A stretch of DNA of 64,000 bases from Albugo candida (Eukaryota; Oomycota; Peronosporomycetes; Albuginales): NCBI GenBank assembly GCA_040437565.1, contig JBDOQK010000061.1, forward strand, positions 1 through 64,000. The letters run 5' to 3'. Numbering within the stretch: the first letter of the stretch is position 1; each line of letters begins with the position of its first letter. Both the position numbers and the translations under genes were made by a program. The notes under the pieces are model-generated. The model was not told where the DNA came from and ran no database searches. It saw only the letters and a list, made by a program, of their open reading frames with translations. Of this stretch, positions 58,759 to 64,000 are shown in pieces.

Positions 58759-59571
58759 CTAACGGATACGATTGACTCCACCGAACGCAGCCCGACGCCT
58801 GCGCTCTCGTTCGTTGTAAGCTTCTTGCTCATTTTCTTCCACTCTCTCTCCACCATCTATACCAGCCTGTCCCCGTTTCACACATTTTACTTTGGCATCA
58901 GGCTCATATCTTCCTCTCCAGCCCGTTGCGCTCGATTGTGCTTCCAATTGCTCGAGTGTCAATCCGTGTATTGGATCGTTCTGAAGCTCTTCTTCCTTCT
59001 TCTTTTGTTCCAATCGCTTTCTCCTTACCTGTTCAAACCATTCAATTCGTCTTGCTTCGATTTTCTTCATTTCTTTACGTTGTTTTTTTGCTTTTTTTGC
59101 CTTCTTTTTCCTCTCTTTTTTCTCTTTTCGTGTTTCTTTCGGAGCATCAAACACATTTTGACCTCGATTTATATCGAACTCATTCGCCAATTCTATTCCC
59201 TCATACGCATGTCCAGGCAATCCTCGCATTTTTCCTTCAACTTGTGCTTGCTCCAGTAAGTCTTCCTTCATCTGTGACTCTTTTGGCAGGCGATATTTCA
59301 GCACATGGTCAACGCGTAATAACCGATCCAAAAGCCGATATCCATTCAGATTGTCCACAGCCAAAACGGTACTTTTCTGATTTTCGTATTTCAGAAATGC
59401 AAATCCTTTGCTTTTGCCTGTTTTCGGGTCGCGAATGAGACTTATATCTTCAATTTCGCCAAATTGACTCATTACACAAATCACATCGCCTTCTGTGAGC
59501 TCGAAAGATAGTCCTCCGATGTACACCCACGCGCTGTCTTTATATTTCTGATGCCAGGAGCCTTCATAAGG
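58759..59571 (-). CDS. RBMX2: RBMX2/Ist3-like RNA-binding protein (RES complex), 5' end in gap
   Basis: After the gap 59572-59671 the minus strand reads SWHQKYKDSAWVYIGGLSFEL (RNP2 VYIGGL), then GDVICVMSQFGEIEDISLIRD, KTGKSKGFAFLKYE (RNP1 KGFAFLKY) and LAVDNLNGYRLLDRLLRVDH. This is one RRM with the WHxxYKDSAW lead-in of RBMX2/Ist3 (yeast Snu17). A long Lys/Glu/Arg-rich tail follows. Ist3/RBMX2 is part of the RES complex that acts in pre-mRNA splicing and retention. Roughly the first 15-20 residues should lie in the gap. The same open frame appears to continue into the secreted Cys/Pro-rich gene, but that is an effect of the N run. Confidence 0.85.
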   Translation of the reverse strand, partial: PYEGSWHQKYKDSAWVYIGGLSFELTEGDVICVMSQFGEIEDISLIRDPKTGKSKGFAFLKYENQKSTVLAVDNLNGYRLLDRLLRVDHVLKYRLPKESQMKEDLLEQAQVEGKMRGLPGHAYEGIELANEFDINRGQNVFDAPKETRKEKKERKKKAKKAKKQRKEMKKIEARRIEWFEQVRRKRLEQKKKEEELQNDPIHGLTLEQLEAQSSATGWRGRYEPDAKVKCVKRGQAGIDGGERVEENEQEAYNERERRRRAAFGGVNRIR

Positions 59572-59671
59572 NNNNNNNNNNNNNNNNNNNNNNNNNNNNN
59601 NNNNNNNNNNNNNNNNNNNNNNNNNNNNNNNNNNNNNNNNNNNNNNNNNNNNNNNNNNNNNNNNNNNNNNN

Positions 59672-60822
59672 GGTGGAGTTGTGGTTGGTGGTGGATTACC
59701 CGGCGACTCGACTTCCATTTGCTGTTCGAGTGAGGTATTTTGTCCAGTATTTGCTTTTATTACAGGCGTTTCTGTTAATGGGAGTTGATCGTTTTCCGGA
59801 ATTGGAGCTGGTTCTACTGAAGTATCTTGAGATAGAATGGCAGGGACACCAGCAAAAGAAGCTTCAGGGTTGACCAGAGGTAAAGTAGGAGGTGCAGGAA
59901 CATCTGGATATGGAGTCGGAGGTACAGGACCACTCGTAGGCGGATGTACAGGACCACCTGTAGTAGGAGATACAGGACCACCTGTAGTAGGAGGTACAGG
60001 ACCACCTGTAGTAGGAGATACAGGACCACCTGTAGTAGGAGGTACAGGACCACCTGTAGTAGGAGGCACAGGGCTAACCGGAGCTGGAACTGGAGGAAGG
60101 GCTCGGTTTTGAGGATCTGATGGTGGCGGTGGAATGTTTGATGGTGGAGGTGTTTCTGGTGGTGGAATTGAAGTAAGAATTGATGGTGGCGGATGCGCGG
60201 AATCGGGGATACACTGCATCCAGACTATTTTCCCTTTTCCTCCATTTTGGCATCCTTGGCAATTCTCTTTGCAGTTTTCTGCATCATCTGCATGGTTTCT
60301 ATTGCAGATAGTAGAACAGTCCGTCTTGGGAACATCTGCTTTCGCTTCGCAGCTTGCCTGGACAGAACAAGATTTTGCTGCTTCCACAAGCTGACGGCTT
60401 GATGCACAGCCAATTTCTTTTGGTTCGAGTATATCGATNNNNNNNNNNNNNNNNNNNNNNNNNNNNNNNNNNNNNNNNNNNNNNNNNNNNNNNNNNNNNN
60501 NNNNNNNNNNNNNNNNNNNNNNNNNNNNNNNNNNNNNNGGTTTGGCTTCTAGCACGCATTTGGTGGCAATTTCGAAATAAGCGTCTCGAATTCTTTGGTA
60601 ATTCGGGATGTTTCGGAGTGCAAGTATACCGTCTCGCTCAAGCGCCAACAACATATTTTGAGGTGTTTCATCGTCCATCAAATGGCCGTAATCGTATGAT
60701 GGAACCTGAATGAAGGGAAGTGATCGTATCAGCTCATGATCTGTGCGAGGAACACCCATGCTCGAGTGGACCACATTGATCACCACCGATGTTGAGATGA
60801 GAATTTGGTGAAGGGATCGCAT
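59672..60822 (-). CDS. Secreted Cys-rich and Pro-rich protein, two gaps
   Basis: The product starts at the ATG 60822 with an N-terminal hydrophobic segment (MRSLHQILISTSVVINVV), which looks like a signal peptide with a cut near residue 22. A conserved-looking domain follows (VPSYDYGHLMDDETPQNMLLALERDG, YFEIATKCVLEAK), then the N run 60439-60538. After it comes a Cys-rich segment with nine Cys in about 70 residues (CASSRQLVEAAKSC, CNRNHADDAENCKENCQGCQ). A long Pro-rich tail follows with about seven units of 8 residues of the GGPV(S/P)PTT type. The 3' end and stop are in the gap 59572-59671. The decayed copy at 29.3-30.8 kb keeps a MDHFHLYEG stretch between the N-terminal and Pro-rich parts, which suggests that the gap 60439-60538 hides several hundred bases. 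A secreted or wall-associated role, or an effector role, is inferred only from the architecture. Confidence 0.65.
59925..60080 (-). repeat. 24-bp tandem repeat coding for 8-residue Pro/Thr/Gly units
   Basis: On the plus strand the unit is close to CCACCTGTAGTAGGAGGTACAGGA, with AGATACAGGA variants, giving the peptide repeat PPTTGGPV / SPTTGGPV. About seven units, the last ones diverging (HPPTSGPV, PPTPYPDV). Such repeats expand and contract easily. Confidence 0.8.
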
Positions 60823-60956
60823 TGTCCAAAGGTATTTTTACAGCCGATGTGTTTTTTGAGTCGGAAGGAAATTCTAAAGTGTCTTATCTCTCAAGTGGAA
60901 GAAATGTCACTAATGCATGCCACGTCAACAATAATCATCGTTCTTACGTCTTGCGA

Positions 60957-61300
60957 TTACTGCAGTTGAAAAGTTTGTATGTGTAAAAACTGGTGTAAGA
61001 CCGACTGGTACCCGTTCAACACGTTTGTGAGAGGAAAGGCTTCCGAGTGACAAAATGAATGGTTGATACTACTCATTAAAGGAAATTGGAAACGATTTAT
61101 TTGTTTATCAGTACCGTGATGTAAAAAGCATTGCCCATAGAAGTCGCCTTCCCACCACTGGCTGCGATGTAGTGCGACTTTCCATCGATACTGTAAACGA
61201 TCTTGCGAAAGGAATGTCAGATCTCCGCATGGTGTTACTATTCTTATTTTCTGATGTTCATATGCCAAGCGACTGCTAATTTTGCCAAAGGAGTGGCGAT
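60957..61300 (-). other. Intergenic stretch with an open frame
   Basis: A minus-strand frame open for 103 codons from a non-ATG codon contains a natural-looking stretch (LTFLSQDRLQYRWKVAL). No start, splice partner or family found. Confidence 0.25.
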
Positions 61301-61339
61301 GGACATTATATTATGTCCGGCTTCTTTCTCCTCCATATT

Positions 61340-61636
61340 TTAATATATCAATCGATTGATGGTTATCAAGAATTCTCGTGGTGTAACATTACTAATCTGA
61401 GAAACGTCTTCCACTAAGGCTGTGCGGGCAAAAGTCCACTGATATTGCATGTGGCTCTTTCTGATCGCATGATAAAATCGTAGGAACCGATTTTTAAGAC
61501 TGGCGTTTCTGAATTGAAAACAGGGGAAATAATGTGCTTACTCCTACCTGTGATGTTTTCGAGTAAGCGTACCCGAATACATTCCCTTATATGCGGTGTC
61601 CATGCAGCTCTTTCTATATATATCAAATCTTGCCAT
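61340..61636 (-). CDS. 85-aa hypothetical protein, two exons
   Basis: Exons 61636-61548 and 61508-61340 are joined by a 39-nt GTAGGA...TTCAG intron; the total is 258 nt, in frame. The product is basic: MARFDIYRKSCMDTAYKGMY at the start, NRFLRFYHAIRKSHMQYQW in the middle and ISNVTPREFLITINRLIY at the end. A small basic helical protein of this kind could be mitochondrial (for example of the LYR type), but the motif is not clear. It starts 120 bp from the divergent ELMO gene. Confidence 0.45.
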
Positions 61637-61756
61637 GTTTTATGTTGACTTTTTACACACTAAAGTATGAGTGATGCTTCTATGAACACAATCAATAATC
61701 GCATTACAGTCTCAGCCGATAAAATTCGATTTTGTACAGACGCTCCTTCCTAAAAT

Positions 61757-62953
61757 ATGACAAAAGAAGTCCTCTGTCGATACTTTTTTCAGCAAACATT
61801 GGTAGAGGATAAATCCGACTCATGGAAACATAACTGCTCCTCTTTTCTTGTTTCCTCAGACCCAACATTGATGGAACTTCGGCAGAAATTCCCATTTGTG
61901 GGCGAGTATCATTTCCGCCTTCAGAGCACTATTTCCGGCTCAGAAGTCGCATACATTTGGCTTGATCTGATCGATCCTGCGCAGAAAATACGATCATTTA
62001 CGTCATCTGATACGATATACATCAAAGTGTTACAAATTGCAGCCGTGAGCGATCCCGCGCATGACTCTGATTACTTGACCAAAAGCTTTCTTGAAAGCCA
62101 GGAACTACACAATTTCTTTTTATCGCGCCCGACAAATTGCTCACAGGTTCCGAATGACGTGAGAAACAGTCACATTGATCACACATTTCCGGCAAAAGCG
62201 GTGTTTGATGGGGTTAAGAATTTTACAAACAAAGTAATGCAATCGTCAGTGACGCAAACACTACAAAAACAGTCGCAGAAAGTATGGGGAAAAGTTGTAT
62301 CGTCGAATTTCACAGTGCACAATGTGTCGGCGCGGCCTGCAGCTGCGGCTTTGACTCAGCTCGTAGATCTATCAATTGCAGCATCAACAAGCACTCACCC
62401 GAACAACATGGAGCACGTACGTTATCTAGAGCGATTATGGATTGCAGGCTCCGATCAACAACCCTTTCAACTGCGTGGTCCATCTTGGAGTAGACTTGGT
62501 TTCCAGACGGATGACCCATTTTGTGAAGCAAAATTCTTATTGCAGCTGCAATGTATGGTATACTTTCTTGAAGTTCATCACTCAAGCGCACTCAGCATCA
62601 TCAATGAGCAAAGTGCGCGCTACAAAAATGATCTTCCTTCGTATAGTTTGGCTTTCTTGGCCTTGAGGATTGCACAGCTCCTCTGTGACATACTGATGCT
62701 ACAAGACCAAGAGTTTGTGACTGCTGAACGACCTTATTGGTGCTTGTTTGAAGACAAAGTGGCTTTCTTTGAGCTTGCCAGTATAATGTTTCTTGCATTT
62801 GACCAATCATGGAGATCACAAGCGCATGAGTGTCCAGAAATAGGCGCCCATTTGGATGGTACGGCGAATTGCGCTTTAGAATTACTTCGACGTGGTCCTA
62901 AATCAGTTGCATCGCTTGTCGACATTGCCCATACTTTACAAATCTTGCAGTGA
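61757..62953 (+). CDS. ELMO-domain protein lacking the Arf-GAP arginine
   Basis: A 398-residue intronless product. The N-terminal part has a PFVGEYHFRL stretch (residues 46-55) and an IWLDLIDP segment. The ELMO domain spans about 221-356: LERLWIAG, WSRLGFQTDDP at 244-254, SYSLAFLALRIAQLL near 295-309, then CLFEDKVAFFELASIMFLAFDQSW. In ELMOD proteins the motif WxxxGFQxxDPxTDFRGxG carries the arginine needed for GAP activity on Arf-family GTPases. Here the residues after DP are FCEAKFL, so the DFRG core and its arginine are absent. Arf-GAP activity is therefore doubtful; binding or regulation remains possible. Two decayed copies lie at 26.8-28.3 and 32.3-32.6 kb. Confidence 0.7.
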   Translation: MTKEVLCRYFFQQTLVEDKSDSWKHNCSSFLVSSDPTLMELRQKFPFVGEYHFRLQSTISGSEVAYIWLDLIDPAQKIRSFTSSDTIYIKVLQIAAVSDPAHDSDYLTKSFLESQELHNFFLSRPTNCSQVPNDVRNSHIDHTFPAKAVFDGVKNFTNKVMQSSVTQTLQKQSQKVWGKVVSSNFTVHNVSARPAAAALTQLVDLSIAASTSTHPNNMEHVRYLERLWIAGSDQQPFQLRGPSWSRLGFQTDDPFCEAKFLLQLQCMVYFLEVHHSSALSIINEQSARYKNDLPSYSLAFLALRIAQLLCDILMLQDQEFVTAERPYWCLFEDKVAFFELASIMFLAFDQSWRSQAHECPEIGAHLDGTANCALELLRRGPKSVASLVDIAHTLQILQ

Positions 62954-63171
62954 GACGACCCATGGCTCCAGACCCGAAATGATCGCTCCCTTTGCGAAAA
63001 TATACGCTCCGATCTGATGAATCATTCATTGGTTGGCCATAAGCTGATCATGACGATCAAGCTTCTCAGAAGCTCTCTACAATGCGGAGGATTGATCTAC
63101 TGACTTGTAGTTGTGGAAACGCAGAGGTCTCGTTTTTGTGTTGAGGATATCAGATGATCTGAAAGACAGAA

Positions 63172-64000
63172 TTGAGAATTGCGCAAGTTGACTGTACACG
63201 ACCAAATGTATTTCATGATGCTCTAAAATCACTTCGTGATTGTTCGAATTTTGATTCCATTGTTCGAGTGTCACTAAAGTACGAGTTATCACAGCCCGAG
63301 CTAATGATTGTTGAGGAGATGCCGAATTGCCAGACGGTAGATACTATCGATAGACTCCCTACAGCGGTAACCANNNNNNNNNNNNNNNNNNNNNNNNNNN
63401 NNNNNNNNNNNNNNNNNNNNNNNNNNNNNNNNNNNNNNNNNNNNNNNNNNNNNNNNNNNNNNNNNNNNNNNNNTGGTTACCGCTGTAGGGAGTCTATCGA
63501 TAGTATCTACCGTCTGGCAATTCGGCATCTCCTCAACAATCATTAGCTCGGGCTGTGATAACTCGTACTTTAGTGACACTCGAACAATGGAATCAAAATT
63601 CGAAAAATCACTTCGTGATTGTTCGAATTTTGATTCCATTGTTCGAGTGTCACTAAAGTACGAGTTATCACAGCCCGAGCTAATGATTGTTGAGGAGATG
63701 CCGAATTGCCAGACGGTAGATACTATCGATAGACTCCCTACAGCGGTAACCAGATTTATAACATTCTATCATGTATCGTATGAGATCCGACATCGAGCTT
63801 TGAGACTGTCGTAAGAGAAACGACGCAAAGTGTTTGCCCAGAAGTGAATAGATCCCAACAAGTACCCAACGATGCTCAAATCCTTTCCATGTACCGGCAA
63901 GAAATTGCAGGGTGGGTCTCAAAACGTGCAGTGGATAGCGTATTGGGCTTGTCAATTCAAACCCAAAAAGATAGAAGAAATAGAATCATATCATATTTGA
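63172..64000 (+). CDS. Unknown gene running off the right edge, broken by an assembly foldback
   Basis: Plus-strand coding before the gap (NVFHDALKSLRDCSNFDSIV, ELSQPELMIVEEMPNCQTVD) recurs after it, and further on 63800-64000 is open to the edge with VCPEVNRSQQVPNDAQILSM, YRQEIAGWVSKRAVDSVLGL and QTQKDRRNRIISYL. The two parts are in different frames, so an intron near 63750-63800 is likely (a GTAACC donor and a TATGAG acceptor are present, but the phase was not resolved). No family recognised. Confidence 0.45.
63225..63752. repeat. Inverted and direct repeats around gap 63374-63473
   Basis: A unit of about 150 bp (63225-63373) precedes the N run. After the run the exact reverse complement (63474 to about 63600) comes first and is followed at once by the unit again in forward orientation (to 63752), so the right-hand contig begins with a foldback hairpin of the unit. 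This looks like a chimeric or foldback read at a contig end. Confidence 0.75.

Noticed and set aside
59837-60112. Gly/Thr/Pro repeat protein on the plus strand
   Set aside because: Antisense shadow of the 8-residue repeats of the secreted gene.
58759-60822. One 687-residue protein with signal peptide, Cys-rich, Pro-rich and RRM parts
   Set aside because: The join lies within an N run of fixed length; the two halves match different families and compartments.
63301-63639. Two identical proteins encoded on opposite strands around the last gap
   Set aside because: They result from the foldback inverted repeat at the contig start.
1-64000. CRISPR arrays, prokaryotic operons, rRNA genes
   Set aside because: No regularly spaced short repeats of that kind, no rRNA-like sequence, and the gene content and introns are eukaryotic.

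Overview
The window is nuclear DNA of a eukaryote, most likely an oomycete and possibly a white-blister-rust-like (Albugo-type) genome. The reasons are GT-AG introns of about 40-65 nt, very short spaces between housekeeping genes, eukaryotic families such as a CRT-like transporter, CTNNBL1, WRAP53, RBMX2 and RPC9, a secreted Cys/Pro-rich protein, and LINE and gypsy-like debris. The assignment rests on these traits only; no species marker was found. Coding exons were joined by hand from splice signals and open phases, so exon boundaries are predictions.

Layout. 1-5.9 kb: a degenerate dihydroxyacetone-kinase-like (DhaK) protein with a long charged tail that runs off the left edge, then a coiled-coil protein. 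6-12 kb: sparse, with one clear small gene (MLRQ/B12D-like subunit, 10.1 kb) and unresolved exon candidates. 12.4-14.1 kb: a five-exon MYND-SET (SMYD-type) methyltransferase. 16.0-17.7 kb: two small multi-exon genes of unknown function. 18.5-21.9 kb: a CRT-like transporter, a lysophospholipid acyltransferase transcribed away from it, and RNA polymerase III subunit RPC9. 23-26.5 kb: a four-helix membrane protein, a small membrane protein and a coiled-coil protein. 26.6-53 kb: an accessory tract with two decayed copies of the ELMO-domain gene, a decayed copy of the secreted Cys/Pro-rich gene, three LINE copies in both orientations, LTR-retroelement debris and a few isolated exons. 53.4-63 kb: a very dense block with HIG1-domain protein, CTNNBL1, CobW/ZNG1 GTPase, ABHD13/BEM46-like hydrolase, WRAP53, RBMX2, the secreted Cys/Pro-rich protein, an 85-residue protein and the ELMO-domain protein. 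An unknown gene runs off the right edge.

How the genes relate. Most housekeeping genes are unrelated neighbours that share tiny intergenic spaces: 36 bp between CTNNBL1 and CobW starts, 52 bp between the CRT and acyltransferase starts, 35 bp between WRAP53 and RBMX2 stops. CTNNBL1 and RBMX2 are both linked to splicing. The most interesting relation is the divergent pair (secreted Cys/Pro-rich gene and ELMO gene) at 58.8-63 kb, which has a decayed inverted counterpart at about 26.8-30.8 kb, with a further ELMO fragment at 32.3 kb.

Assembly quality matters here. There are 18 runs of exactly 100 N. Eight are flanked by near-identical direct repeats (57-450 bp) that look like unmerged overlapping contig ends, and one is flanked by an inverted repeat. 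Open reading frames drawn through N runs, including an apparent 687-residue fusion at 58.8-60.8 kb, should not be taken at face value.
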